From Paludibacteraceae bacterium (GTDB taxonomy: Bacteria > Bacteroidota > Bacteroidia > Bacteroidales > Paludibacteraceae), in the NCBI GenBank assembly GCA_024399495.1, contig JAKSNY010000002.1, positions 62,001 through 126,000 of the forward strand: 64,000 nucleotides of DNA, written 5' to 3'. Numbering within the stretch: the stretch's first letter is position 1; the number at the start of each line of letters is the position of its first letter. A program made the position numbers and the translations under genes. Shown here piece by piece: positions 15,810 through 25,332 of this stretch. The notes under the pieces were generated by a model, which ran no database searches, was not told where the DNA came from, and saw nothing but the letters and a program-made list of their open reading frames with translations.

Positions 15810-18239
15810 CTATCTGATGTTGGCTATACTCATTATATCCCCAAAAACACCTGCTGCTGTTACGCTGGCACCTGCTCCGTATCCCTTTATTATCATCGGG
15901 TCATTAAAGTAGCGTTCTGTCTGAATCATAACAATATTGTTGCTGCCCTCCAAATCATAGAACGGATGGGTGGAGTCAACTGCCTGAAGCCCTACAGAGC
16001 ATTCTCCCTCTTTCATAGTGGCTACAAATCTGTATTTCTTGTTCTCTTTTTCAAGTGCCTGACGCTTGCTCTCAAACTCTGCATCAAGTTCATGGATATT
16101 CTTCCAGAAATCTTCAAGTGAGCCTTCAAAATATTTATCGGGTACAAAAAGGTTCTTCTTAACGTCTGTTTGCTCTACTTTATAACCACTCTCACGTGCA
16201 AGAATAACAAGTTTACGTATTACATCTGTTCCGCTAAGGTCAATTCTTGGGTCAGGCTCAGAAAAACGTGCCTCTTTAGCCATAATAATGGATTTGGAGA
16301 AAGAGACATCCTTGCTTATGGTGTTAAATATAAAGTTCAGAGTGCCTGATAGTACTGCCTCTATCTTTAGAATGCGGTCTCCGCTGTTTATTAGACTGTT
16401 CATAGTGTTTATGATAGGCAGACCTGCACCTACATTGGTCTCAAACAGATATTTAATTCCCTTGCGGCGTGCAGTGTTCTTGAGATTCTCATAAACATCG
16501 TATGGACCCGATGCCGCAATCTTATTGGCTGCCACCACAGATATATTGTGATTAATAAGGTCTGTATAGAGAGAGGCGATGGCACCGCTTGCCGTACAAT
16601 CCACAAATACTGAGTTAAACAGATTCATATCTATTATGGTCTGCTTAATCTGCTCAGGGGTGGTAGGCTTGCCGTTACGCTTAACCTCCTCTTTGTATGT
16701 CTTCAGATCTATGCCGTTAGGGTTGAATATAGAGCCGTTGATATCTGTAATGCCAACTACATTCAGTTTTACACTGTTCTGTTTAAGAATTTTCTCTTGC
16801 TGGTGCTCTATCTGCTCAAGCAGACTGCCACCTACTGTTCCCGTTCCTACTTGGAATATGTTTAATACCTGGTAATCTGCCAGGAAAAATGAATCATGTA
16901 ACACGTTTAATGCTTTTTGTAAATGGTTTTGAGTAATTACGAATGAAATATTGGTCTCTGATGCACCCTGGGCACACGCTATTATGTTTATACCGCTACG
17001 TCCCATAGTGTCAAACAGTTTGCCTGCAAGACCTGTATTGAACCTCATGTTCTCTCCCACGATGGCAACTGTGGCAAGGTTCTTTTGTGGGGTGATAGAC
17101 CAAATCTCACCTCGCTCAAGTTCTGCCTTAAACTCATTGGAGAGTGCATTTACTGCGTCATCTGCCTCTGAATTCATTACAGCAAATGTGGTGGAGTTCT
17201 CTGATGATGCCTGTGAAATAAGGAACACGCTGATTCCCTCATCGGCAAGGGCCTTGAAAGTTCTGGAACTTATGCCAAGAACACCAACCATACCCATACC
17301 CTGTAGTGTTATAAGACAGGTGTCGCTTATAGATGAGATTCCTTTAACTGCCTTGCCCTCATGGTTCTGTATATTTGATATACGGGTTCCCTTACACATC
17401 GGGTTGTTTGTGTTCTTAATATAGATAGGTATATTACGCTCATAAACAGGGTAGATGGTAGGAGGGTAGAGTACTTTGGCTCCAAAATTGGATAACTCCA
17501 TAGCCTCTATGTAAGACAACTCCTCTATGGCGTATGCGTTAGGCACCAGTCGTGGGTCTGCCGTCATAAAGCCGTCAACATCTGTCCAAATCTCAAGCGA
17601 TGAAGCGTCCAATGCACCTGCTACGATGGCTGCAGTATAGTCTGAGCCACCTCTGCCAAGGTTTGTAACTTCTCCTGTGCGGCTGTCAGATGATATAAAG
17701 CCACCCATAATGCTAACCTGCGGCAATGTGCTGAATGCCTCTGTCATATTCTTGTATGTGGCAGACTTATCCAAAATATTTTTCTTATGGTAAGGCTTTG
17801 TCTTGATTATATCTAAAGAGTTAAAATGCTTGGCCCCCAATACGCAAGATAGTAAATAGGAACTCATCTTCTCTCCATAACTTACTATGGAGTTTAATAT
17901 GGTGGTTGTAAGTGATTTAGTGTCAAATACTTGCTTATATAGTCCGCTTAACTCTTCAAAATACTGCTCAAGACCATTCCTAACGGCATCAAAATCTTTT
18001 TCAGCCACTGTGGCTTTAGCGGTGCTAAGATGACGCTCTGTTATGGTGGTGAATGTAGTGGTGTAAGTTTGGTCACCTGCCTCTGCTGTTTTGGCAGTGG
18101 CGATAAGCATATCTGTTACGCCGCCCATAGCGGACACTACTACAATCTCCTTATCATTGGCACCCGATACAATGCCTTTGACTTTAAGGATGTTCTCTAC
18201 GGAACCTACTGATGTTCCACCAAATTTTAGTACTTTCAT
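15810..18239 (-). CDS. thrA: Bifunctional aspartokinase / homoserine dehydrogenase
   Basis: Catalyses the first and third steps from aspartate to homoserine. The 809 residues carry an aspartokinase domain (MKVLKFGGTSVGS at the start; GRGGSDYTAAIVAG about 195-208), an ACT regulatory pair around 310-455 (ITLQGMGMVGVLGIS), and a homoserine dehydrogenase domain from about 465 (NIFQVGTGTVGGSLL; VAANKIAASGPYD; GTLNFIFNTIS; EARFSEPDPRIDLSG). Threonine feedback control is expected from the ACT pair. It follows a separate ACT-domain gene by 1 nt in the same operon; thrB/thrC are not adjacent. Confidence 0.95.
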   Translation of the reverse strand: MKVLKFGGTSVGSVENILKVKGIVSGANDKEIVVVSAMGGVTDMLIATAKTAEAGDQTYTTTFTTITERHLSTAKATVAEKDFDAVRNGLEQYFEELSGLYKQVFDTKSLTTTILNSIVSYGEKMSSYLLSCVLGAKHFNSLDIIKTKPYHKKNILDKSATYKNMTEAFSTLPQVSIMGGFISSDSRTGEVTNLGRGGSDYTAAIVAGALDASSLEIWTDVDGFMTADPRLVPNAYAIEELSYIEAMELSNFGAKVLYPPTIYPVYERNIPIYIKNTNNPMCKGTRISNIQNHEGKAVKGISSISDTCLITLQGMGMVGVLGISSRTFKALADEGISVFLISQASSENSTTFAVMNSEADDAVNALSNEFKAELERGEIWSITPQKNLATVAIVGENMRFNTGLAGKLFDTMGRSGINIIACAQGASETNISFVITQNHLQKALNVLHDSFFLADYQVLNIFQVGTGTVGGSLLEQIEHQQEKILKQNSVKLNVVGITDINGSIFNPNGIDLKTYKEEVKRNGKPTTPEQIKQTIIDMNLFNSVFVDCTASGAIASLYTDLINHNISVVAANKIAASGPYDVYENLKNTARRKGIKYLFETNVGAGLPIINTMNSLINSGDRILKIEAVLSGTLNFIFNTISKDVSFSKSIIMAKEARFSEPDPRIDLSGTDVIRKLVILARESGYKVEQTDVKKNLFVPDKYFEGSLEDFWKNIHELDAEFESKRQALEKENKKYRFVATMKEGECSVGLQAVDSTHPFYDLEGSNNIVMIQTERYFNDPMIIKGYGAGASVTAAGVFGDIMSIANIR

Positions 18240-18240
18240 T

Positions 18241-18627
18241 TTATTGTTCCTCTATTATTGTATTGCACAATTCTATATCTTTTGTCCTAAGAACCACTTT
18301 TGCCTCATCATTGTCTTGATAGGCATACATATATTCCACTGATACGTTTCTATCTGCCAATTTATTGAGCAAATATGCCAGCGAGCCGGTCTTGTTTGCA
18401 CATTTTGCCGCTACAACTTTATTGCAGAAAGCACTGAATCCACCCGCTTTCAAAACGGATTCCGCTTTTTCAGGGTCTGTTACAAGCATTCTTAATATGC
18501 CAAAATCAGAACCGTCTTCTGTACAGAAGGTGCGTATTCCTATGCCTGCATTTGCCAGTGTCATAGTTACTTTTTCAATGCTGCCTGCCTTGTTCTCAAC
18601 AAAAACAGAAATTTGTTCAACTATCAT
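18241..18627 (-). CDS. ACT-domain regulatory protein
   Basis: A 128-residue protein made of two ACT domains and nothing else: MIVEQISVFVENKAGSIEKVTMTLANAGIGI and then VVAAKCANKTGSLAYLLNKLADRNVSVEYMY. Such proteins bind amino acids. In Bacteroidales they typically sit next to phenylacetate/indoleacetate-CoA ligase genes, as here, where paaK lies three genes upstream in the same block. Ligand unknown; an aromatic amino acid is a reasonable inference. Only 1 nt separates it from thrA. Confidence 0.85.
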   Translation of the reverse strand: MIVEQISVFVENKAGSIEKVTMTLANAGIGIRTFCTEDGSDFGILRMLVTDPEKAESVLKAGGFSAFCNKVVAAKCANKTGSLAYLLNKLADRNVSVEYMYAYQDNDEAKVVLRTKDIELCNTIIEEQ

Positions 18628-18635
18628 AATCTTAA

Positions 18636-19943
18636 TTATTTATTGTTTTCTTCAAAAATTGCCAGTCTCTTGTCAAGTTCTTCATATTGATGGTCTTCTA
18701 TAAATGAAGTACATGCTCTTAATCCCTCTTGGTTACTGCCTGTGGTGGATAGAGAGATTGCAGAGACACCATAATACATCAACTCCTTTATAAGTTCACC
18801 CGATGTCATACTCTTATATCCTATTGTAAAATAGAATCCGTCCGCCACTTTTGTATCCATATCCATGTCATACACAATATGGAAGCCGTGTTTTAAGAAA
18901 ATCTCCTTTAGTTTTCTTGCTCTCTCTCCATATACCTTAACCTCGTTAAGAAAATTATATTTGCCGTCGTTTGCCGCTTTCAGCATTGCGGCAAGGGCAT
19001 ACTGTGCAGAGTGGCTTGTGCCGCTTGATAGGGCATATAACACTCTATGTACAAATACGGTGCCGAATGTACCGCCTCCGTAACGCTTTGTAAGACCTGA
19101 ATATTGGCGGTGGTAAAGTTTATCGGTCATACAGACAACGCCTATACGCTCTCCTGCATAACTAAATGCTTTAGAGCCACTTATAAGCATAGCACAGTTT
19201 TCTGTATATTTAGATACTGACGGTTGGAACGGTGCCTTGCCCGGAACGCTCAGGTCTTTTCTGAAATCCATTGCAAAGTAGGCAAGGTCCTCAAACACTA
19301 TTACATCGTATGTGTTTGCAAGTTCACCTATAATCTGTAGTTCCTCGTCTTTTAGACATACCCATGACGGATTGTTGGGATTACTATAGACTATGGCTGC
19401 AATGTCACCACCTTTCAGAAATTCCTCTAATTTGCCTTTGAGCCTGTTTCCACGATAAGAATATACGTCAAATGTCTTGTATTTGGCACCCATTACCTCT
19501 ATCTGCATTTTCTGCACAGGGAAACCTGGGTCTATAAACAGTATGGTGTCTTTGCCCTCAACACATTGTGATGCGGTAAGAAATGATGCAAAAGTTCCTT
19601 GCATTGAGCCTGTTACAGGTACGCAACTCTCAGGACTTACATCAGTGTCAATAAACATCTTTACAAAACGGGCAGCCTCCTGTTTAAGTTCCGCTATTCC
19701 GTTAATATCGGGGTAAAGTCTGGCAATTCCTTTGCTTAACGCACTGATTTGAGCATCAACGCCCACTTTAGAAGGCGGTAGTCCGGGAACCCCCATCTCC
19801 ATCTTTATAAATTCAACACCCGATTTCTGCTCTGCCAATGCCGCTATCGCCTTTACTTCACGAATTGTGGCTTTAGAGAAATCCTTTATGCCAAATTCCT
19901 CAATTGTTTTATCTATCAGTTCTCTACTTATAGGTGTATTCAT
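18636..19943 (-). CDS. PLP-dependent class I/II aminotransferase
   Basis: A 435-residue fold-type I aminotransferase. The PLP lysine is in ISGSKAFSYAGERIG, and YSNPNNPSW, VFEDLAYFAMD and GSMQGTFAS are the other cofactor-binding segments. The start MNTPISREL at 19943 is preferred over MKIKLII at 19964, which lies in the repeat-derived upstream sequence. It is flanked by an ACT protein and a Na+/solute symporter. Substrate is not determinable from sequence; the context (paaK, ACT protein) suggests an aromatic or branched amino acid. Confidence 0.82.
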   Translation of the reverse strand: MNTPISRELIDKTIEEFGIKDFSKATIREVKAIAALAEQKSGVEFIKMEMGVPGLPPSKVGVDAQISALSKGIARLYPDINGIAELKQEAARFVKMFIDTDVSPESCVPVTGSMQGTFASFLTASQCVEGKDTILFIDPGFPVQKMQIEVMGAKYKTFDVYSYRGNRLKGKLEEFLKGGDIAAIVYSNPNNPSWVCLKDEELQIIGELANTYDVIVFEDLAYFAMDFRKDLSVPGKAPFQPSVSKYTENCAMLISGSKAFSYAGERIGVVCMTDKLYHRQYSGLTKRYGGGTFGTVFVHRVLYALSSGTSHSAQYALAAMLKAANDGKYNFLNEVKVYGERARKLKEIFLKHGFHIVYDMDMDTKVADGFYFTIGYKSMTSGELIKELMYYGVSAISLSTTGSNQEGLRACTSFIEDHQYEELDKRLAIFEENNK

Positions 19944-19969
19944 AATAATTAACTTTATTTTCAATCAGA

Positions 19970-20057
19970 TTCACAGTCAATTTTCAATTTTACTTTCAGT
20001 CAGCTTCGCAGTCAACTTTCAACTTTCAACTTTCAACTTTCAATTTTCAATTTTCAA
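19970..20057. repeat. Heptamer repeat cassette (TTTCAAC / TTTTCAA)
   Basis: Tandem units of TTTCAAC and TTTTCAA fill the gap between the symporter and aminotransferase genes. The middle (CTTTCAGTCAGCTTCGCAGTCAAC) is shared, apart from two bases, with the cassette at 26396-26456. Confidence 0.75.
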
Positions 20058-21566
20058 TTATTTATTGTAGCATTTAAATATTTGGGACAGGGTTTCTGAA
20101 TCCTGCTTTTTTGTGAATGAACTTACTATAGGTACTATTATAAATCCGGAAATCATGGCAAATACACCGCAGTTGATTGGTGATTGCAGAATTTCAGGAA
20201 AATACGGACGTGCCGTCATATTAAGAATCATAAGGACGGTGCTGAATATAAAGCAGACCCAACATGAGGCACATGTTATTTTTTTGCTGTATAGCGAGAA
20301 CATAAACGGAGCAAGAAATGCACCTGCCATTGCACCCCAGCTTATACCCATAAGTTGTGCAATAAAGGTTACTGAACTGTTATATTGAATAAGAGCAATT
20401 ACAGCACTTATAACTATAAATACCACTATAAAAACCCTGATACATCTCACTTGTTTAGCCTGACTCATGTCTTTAATGAAATTGTCTTTTAAAAAGTCAA
20501 TGGTTAAAGTTGATGACGATGTAAATACTAATGCTGACAGTGTACTCATACTGGCGGATAATACAAGAATTACAACTAATGCTATAAGTGCAGGAGATAA
20601 TGTGGATAGCATTTCAGGAACTATGGCATCATATATCACCTTGCCTTCTGCACTGTAGATGTTTGGATTATCTGCAAACAATCTGCCAAAACCACCCAGA
20701 AAATAGCATCCGCCTGCAACAATAAGGGCAAATACGGTTGATATTACAGTACCTTTGAAAATGGCTTTCTCATCGGTTATGGCATAAAATTTCTGTACCA
20801 TTTGAGGTAATCCCCAGGTGCCTAATGATGTTAGCAATACAACAAACAGCAACCCTATGACATCGGGACCGAATACAGATGCGAACTCACCGTTTGTAAC
20901 TCCGGCTGAAGCATCTTGGACCGCTTTCATATCTTCAAATGCCTGAAAAATTCCACCTTGGGTCTTTAGAACTGCAACTATTATTATTACAATGCCGAAT
21001 AGCATTATAAGACCCTGAATAAAATCGTTTATTGCAGTTGCCATATATCCTCCTGCGGTAACATAGATTGCTGTAAGCACAGTCATAAGTATTATGCATA
21101 CTGAATAATCTATGTTAAATGCCATTCCAAACAGCCTTGACAATCCGTTATACAGCGATGCCGTATAGGGTATCATAAACACAAATATTATGACAGATGC
21201 ACATATTTTAAGGGCACTGCTACTGAATCTGTTGCCAAAAAACTCAGGCATAGTGGATGAGTTAAGGTGCTGGCTCATGGTTCTGGTGCGTTTGCCAAGT
21301 ATGACCCAGGCAAGCAGAGACCCGATAATGGCATTGCCTATGCCAATCCAGGTTGAAGATAATCCGAATTTCCACCCGAACTGACCTGCATACCCCACAA
21401 ATATGACAGCAGAGAAATATGAAGTGCCGTACGAGAATGCGGTAAGCCAAGGACCTACATTTCTGCCACCCAACACAAAACTGTTTACATCAGTTGACTT
21501 TTTCCTGCAATAGAATCCTATTCCAATCAGGATTGCAAAATATAATATGAGAACCGCTAGTTTCAA
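20058..21566 (-). CDS. Sodium:solute symporter (SSS family)
   Basis: A 502-residue inner-membrane transporter with about 13 predicted hydrophobic segments. The N-terminus has FYCRKKSTDVNSFVLGGRNVGPWLTAFSYGTSYFSAVIFVGYAGQ and the TM region contains GGYMATAINDFIQGLIMLFG, both typical of the PutP/Na+-pantothenate branch. The last residues (IFKCYNK) come from the adjacent repeat. Substrate unknown; co-transcription with paaK and an aminotransferase suggests an organic acid or amino acid. It starts 12 nt after paaK. Confidence 0.88.
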   Translation of the reverse strand: MKLAVLILYFAILIGIGFYCRKKSTDVNSFVLGGRNVGPWLTAFSYGTSYFSAVIFVGYAGQFGWKFGLSSTWIGIGNAIIGSLLAWVILGKRTRTMSQHLNSSTMPEFFGNRFSSSALKICASVIIFVFMIPYTASLYNGLSRLFGMAFNIDYSVCIILMTVLTAIYVTAGGYMATAINDFIQGLIMLFGIVIIIVAVLKTQGGIFQAFEDMKAVQDASAGVTNGEFASVFGPDVIGLLFVVLLTSLGTWGLPQMVQKFYAITDEKAIFKGTVISTVFALIVAGGCYFLGGFGRLFADNPNIYSAEGKVIYDAIVPEMLSTLSPALIALVVILVLSASMSTLSALVFTSSSTLTIDFLKDNFIKDMSQAKQVRCIRVFIVVFIVISAVIALIQYNSSVTFIAQLMGISWGAMAGAFLAPFMFSLYSKKITCASCWVCFIFSTVLMILNMTARPYFPEILQSPINCGVFAMISGFIIVPIVSSFTKKQDSETLSQIFKCYNK

Positions 21567-21578
21567 AACGTAATCTTT

Positions 21579-22898
21579 TTAGAATAATTTTCTTAAATCC
21601 TTAACTCTGACTGCTTTTCCTCCCTCTGCAGAAGGTAATGAACCTTTAGGCACAAGTTTTACTTTAGGTGTGATGAGTATCTCATCTTTAAGTTTACGGG
21701 TAATGTCCCTAACCAAATCTTTAAGGTCTCCTACATTGTCTGTGGCAAGTTCGCCAAGTTCAACCTCCACCGTCATTTCATCATTATTGCTGATTGTCTC
21801 CAATGTTATAAGGAAGTTGCTGCCTAACTCTTTATATCCCATAAGTATCTTCTCTATTTGGATAGGGAATATGTTTACACCTTTTAATATCATCATGTCA
21901 TCACTACGCCCTTGGAAACGTGCCAAACGGCGATGTGTACGTCCGCAAGGGCAATCACCTGGGATTATGCGTGTAAGGTCACGTGTGCGGTAGCGGATTA
22001 ACGGCATTGCCTCACGGTTAAGGGTAGTGAGTACAAGTTCTCCAATCTCTCCATCGGGTACAGGCTGAAGCGTTACTGGGTTTACAATCTCAACTATTAC
22101 ATTATCCTCCCATATATGCAGCCCGTTCTGCTCCTTACATTCAAATGCCACACCAGGCCCGCACATCTCGCTCATACCAAATGAGTTATATGCCTTAACG
22201 CCAAGCAGTTCCTCTATACGTTTGCGTTGCTCCTCTGTATGAGGCTCCGCTCCTATGGCAAGAATCCTTATTTTAAGGTCTTTTTTAGGGTCAACTCCCT
22301 CTTCTGCCATAACTTCTGCCAATCTGGTGGCGTACGATGGTATTATATGGACAACGGTTGTGCCAAAATCCCTCATGAACTTTATTTGGCGTTTGCTGTT
22401 GCCGGCTGCGGCAGGTACTGTAAGGCAACCTAATTTTTCCGCTCCGTATTGGAATCCAAGGCCACCTGTAAACATTCCGTAACCCGATGTGTTCTGGAAC
22501 ACGTCTGTATCACGAACTCCAACCATATATAGGTTCCTTGCCACAAGTTCCGCCCAAGCGTCCAAATCATTCTTGCTGTGAAGCACTACTGTAGGATTGC
22601 CTGTGGTGCCACTTGAAGAATGGACTCTTACGCAATCTTTTAGAGGAATGGCAGCCATACCAAAAGGGTAATTATTACGTAAATCGTCCTTGGTGGTGAA
22701 TGGCAGCCTTGTTAGGTCATCCAAACTTCTGATGTCTGATGCTGACAAGCCAAGTGATTTAAATGCCTTTTGATAAAAAGGTACGTTTAATGCACTGGCC
22801 ATTGTTCTCTGCAATCTGGTATATTGCAGTTTTTTTAATTCATCTCTGCTGATACCTTCAACGGGGTTGTAAAAATCTTTGTTCATAGTAACATTCAT
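21579..22898 (-). CDS. paaK: Phenylacetate-CoA ligase family adenylate-forming enzyme
   Basis: A 439-residue ANL-superfamily ligase. The P-loop is VHSSSGTTGNPTVVLHSKND (about 92-111), the adenylation motif YNSFGMSEMCGPG, and the hinge/C-terminal part RTHRRLARFQGRSDDMMILKGVNIFPIQIE. It activates an aryl acid as an acyl-AMP then CoA thioester. In gut Bacteroidales the homologues accompany indolepyruvate oxidoreductase genes; none is in this window. A TAACTTTG promoter about 50 nt upstream makes it the first gene of the minus-strand block. Confidence 0.88.
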   Translation of the reverse strand: MNVTMNKDFYNPVEGISRDELKKLQYTRLQRTMASALNVPFYQKAFKSLGLSASDIRSLDDLTRLPFTTKDDLRNNYPFGMAAIPLKDCVRVHSSSGTTGNPTVVLHSKNDLDAWAELVARNLYMVGVRDTDVFQNTSGYGMFTGGLGFQYGAEKLGCLTVPAAAGNSKRQIKFMRDFGTTVVHIIPSYATRLAEVMAEEGVDPKKDLKIRILAIGAEPHTEEQRKRIEELLGVKAYNSFGMSEMCGPGVAFECKEQNGLHIWEDNVIVEIVNPVTLQPVPDGEIGELVLTTLNREAMPLIRYRTRDLTRIIPGDCPCGRTHRRLARFQGRSDDMMILKGVNIFPIQIEKILMGYKELGSNFLITLETISNNDEMTVEVELGELATDNVGDLKDLVRDITRKLKDEILITPKVKLVPKGSLPSAEGGKAVRVKDLRKLF

Positions 22899-22950
22899 AT
22901 AAAGTTCATTACTTTTTACACAAATTTGTCTGCATGTGCATAATAACTTG

Positions 22951-22958
22951 CAAAGTTA
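22951..22958 (-). promoter_or_regulatory. -7 box of the paaK operon
   Basis: TAACTTTG on the minus strand, about 53 nt before the paaK start. The remaining 22899-23098 gap holds only this and the divergent DUF349 promoter. Confidence 0.6.
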
Positions 22959-23051
22959 ATAAAAAATGTGATACGATGGTCTAAAAATACCCATCATTTG
23001 GTATCAATGTAAAAAAATATATGGAATTGTTTAGTAATCAGTAATTTTTAC

Positions 23052-23059
23052 TATCTTTG
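23052..23059 (+). promoter_or_regulatory. -7 box of DUF349 gene
   Basis: TATCTTTG, about 40 nt before the ATG at 23099. Confidence 0.65.
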
Positions 23060-23098
23060 CAGTTTATAATCGCAGGGTTCTGCATTTGAAAAAGAGTT

Positions 23099-24553
23099 AT
23101 GGATACTACAAATGAAAATGAAATGTCTCTTGCCGATATTGTGGCGGCACTTAAAGAGGCTGTGGAGAGTGAAACCGCAAGAGAGCAGGTGGCACAATTA
23201 AAGTCAAATTTTTACAAGCGTCAGACAGCGTTGCTGGATCAGATGAAAAAGGATTGGGTGGCAGAAGGCAAAGAGTTAAGTGAGTTTGCACACACTTTTG
23301 CAGAAGAGGCTGAATTCAGGGAGATTTTGCAAGCGTATAAGAATAAGCGTGCAGAGGAGATTAAACAGGTAGAAGCTCTTCAGGAACGTGCCTACGATAT
23401 TAAAAAGGGGATTGTTGAAAAAATAAGCGAGCTTGTTAATGGCAATGATGATGTTGATAGGATTTTTGCCGAGGTTCGTAAATTGCAGAATGAGTGGAAA
23501 AACGCTGGTGAGGTTGCTCAAAGCAAGTATAATGAGATAGTTAAGCGCTATCAGACACTTATGACACAGTTCTACGATGATGTTAGAATCAGCAACGAGT
23601 TGCGTGATTATGATTTTAAGAAGAATCTTGAGGCTAAAACTGCATTGTGCGAGGCGGCTGAGGCTTTGGTCGCATCGGCAGAGAAATCATCGGGGAGACT
23701 TAATGAGGCATTCCAAAAACTGCAGAAACTCCATGCTGAATGGCGTGAACTTGGACCTGTGGCTAAAGAGTACAGAGAAGATTTATGGAATAGGTTTAAA
23801 GCAGCCAGCGATACTATTAATCATAAACATGCCGATTTCTTCCAATCTAAAAAGATAGAGGAAGAGGCTAATCTTGTCGCCAAAACTGCATTGTGTGAGG
23901 CGGTTGAGGCTATTGATTATGCAAAAGCCTCATCTTACAAGGCTTGGGAGGAGATAGCGGAAAAGGTTATAGCCCTGCAGGAAGATTGGAAAAAGACAGG
24001 TTTTGCACCTAAAAAGGCGAACACTAAAATATATGAGCGTTTCCGTGCAGCCTGCGATGCCATTTTTAAGGCTAAATCAGAATTTTATAAGAGCACAAAA
24101 GAGACTCTTGCTTCAAACTTGGAGCGTAAAAAGGCGTTGTGCGATGCCGCAGAGGCTTTGAAAGATAGCAAGGAGTGGAAAGAGGCTGCAGAGAAATTTG
24201 TTCAGATGCAAAAGGAGTGGAAAAAGATAGGTCCTGTATCAAAACGTGCCAGTGAGCAGGTTTGGAATAGGTTCAAGACTGCATGTGATTATTTCTTTGA
24301 CCAAAAGAAATCTGCTACAGAGGGCACTTTCTCATTTGTTAAGGAGAGAGAAAAACTTATACGTGCATACGATAAGATAGTTTCTGACATCACTACACGT
24401 GAGAACAATATGGAGTTTCTTAATTTTGACAGCAAAAAGAAGAATCCTCTTATGAAACAGATGCAGGATAGCATTGATAAACTAAAGAAGGATAGAGATG
24501 AGCTGAAGGCTAAAATCAAGCAGTTAGAAAAGAAAATAAGGGATGGAGAATAA
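23099..24553 (+). CDS. DUF349 repeat protein
   Basis: A 484-residue, highly charged, helical protein. Units of about 70-75 residues repeat at least four times, each with a K(T/A)ALCEA(A/V)EAL segment followed by W(K/R)..G, then a basic helix such as LWNRFKAASDTINHKHADFF. This is the DUF349 family, common in Bacteroidota and of unclear function; the C-terminus is a coiled coil. It overlaps the next gene by 11 nt, so the two are coupled. DUF349 proteins elsewhere have been tied to stress and nucleic-acid functions, but nothing here fixes the role. Confidence 0.88.
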   Translation: MDTTNENEMSLADIVAALKEAVESETAREQVAQLKSNFYKRQTALLDQMKKDWVAEGKELSEFAHTFAEEAEFREILQAYKNKRAEEIKQVEALQERAYDIKKGIVEKISELVNGNDDVDRIFAEVRKLQNEWKNAGEVAQSKYNEIVKRYQTLMTQFYDDVRISNELRDYDFKKNLEAKTALCEAAEALVASAEKSSGRLNEAFQKLQKLHAEWRELGPVAKEYREDLWNRFKAASDTINHKHADFFQSKKIEEEANLVAKTALCEAVEAIDYAKASSYKAWEEIAEKVIALQEDWKKTGFAPKKANTKIYERFRAACDAIFKAKSEFYKSTKETLASNLERKKALCDAAEALKDSKEWKEAAEKFVQMQKEWKKIGPVSKRASEQVWNRFKTACDYFFDQKKSATEGTFSFVKEREKLIRAYDKIVSDITTRENNMEFLNFDSKKKNPLMKQMQDSIDKLKKDRDELKAKIKQLEKKIRDGE

Positions 24554-25331
24554 CAGAAGAAAGGATAACAGACCTAAAGCCGGAGGTAAGCCGTCTGTAA
24601 AACATACAGATGACGGTAGCATCAGACTTAACAGGTTTCTTGCAAATGCTGGTATTTGCTCACGTAGGGAGGCTGACACTCTTATCCAAGCCGGAGTGGT
24701 ACGCATAAATGATAAGGTTGTTACTGAGTTAGGCACTAAGGTTATGCCTGATGATACGGTACGTTTTCATGACCAACTTATAAAGTCACAGAAAAAGATA
24801 TACATACTGCTTAATAAACCTAAAAACTGTGTAACTACGGTAGTTGACCCTCATGGGCGAGTTACTGTTATGGATATTATTGCAGGAGCGTGCAAGGAGA
24901 GGGTTTATCCTGTGGGCAGGCTTGACCGTAACACTATGGGTGTTCTTCTGCTGACCAACGATGGGGAACTCACCACTAAACTCACCCATCCTAAATACGC
25001 AAAAAAGAAGATTTATGAGGTTACTCTTGACAAACCATTGTCAGATGAGGACTATAATAAGATATTGGGTGGCATAACCCTTGATGACGGTCCTATTAAC
25101 GCAGATGCCCTTGAGTATTTACCCGATACGCACCGTATGAGCGTAGGTATAGAGATTCACTCAGGCAGAAACCGTATTGTGCGTAGGATTTTTGAGCATT
25201 TGGGATACAGCGTGGAGAAATTGGACAGGGTATATTTTGCAGGCCTTACAAAGTACAAATTGCCTCGTGGACGCTGGCGCTTTCTGACGGAAGATGAGGT
25301 CTCAATGTTGAAAATGGGGAGCTATGAGTAA
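24543..25331 (+). CDS. rluB: 23S rRNA pseudouridine synthase (RluB/RsuA family)
   Basis: A 262-residue enzyme: basic low-complexity N-terminus, S4 RNA-binding domain (IRLNRFLANAGICSRREADTLIQAG, about 28-52), then the catalytic domain with VYPVGRLDRNTMGVLLLTNDGEL, in which the Asp of GRLDR is the nucleophile, and the family motif SGRNRIVRRIFEHLGY. RluB is the likeliest member, but RluE/RluF/RsuA share these motifs. It overlaps the DUF349 gene by 11 nt. Confidence 0.9.
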   Translation: MENNRRKDNRPKAGGKPSVKHTDDGSIRLNRFLANAGICSRREADTLIQAGVVRINDKVVTELGTKVMPDDTVRFHDQLIKSQKKIYILLNKPKNCVTTVVDPHGRVTVMDIIAGACKERVYPVGRLDRNTMGVLLLTNDGELTTKLTHPKYAKKKIYEVTLDKPLSDEDYNKILGGITLDDGPINADALEYLPDTHRMSVGIEIHSGRNRIVRRIFEHLGYSVEKLDRVYFAGLTKYKLPRGRWRFLTEDEVSMLKMGSYE

Positions 25332-25332
25332 G

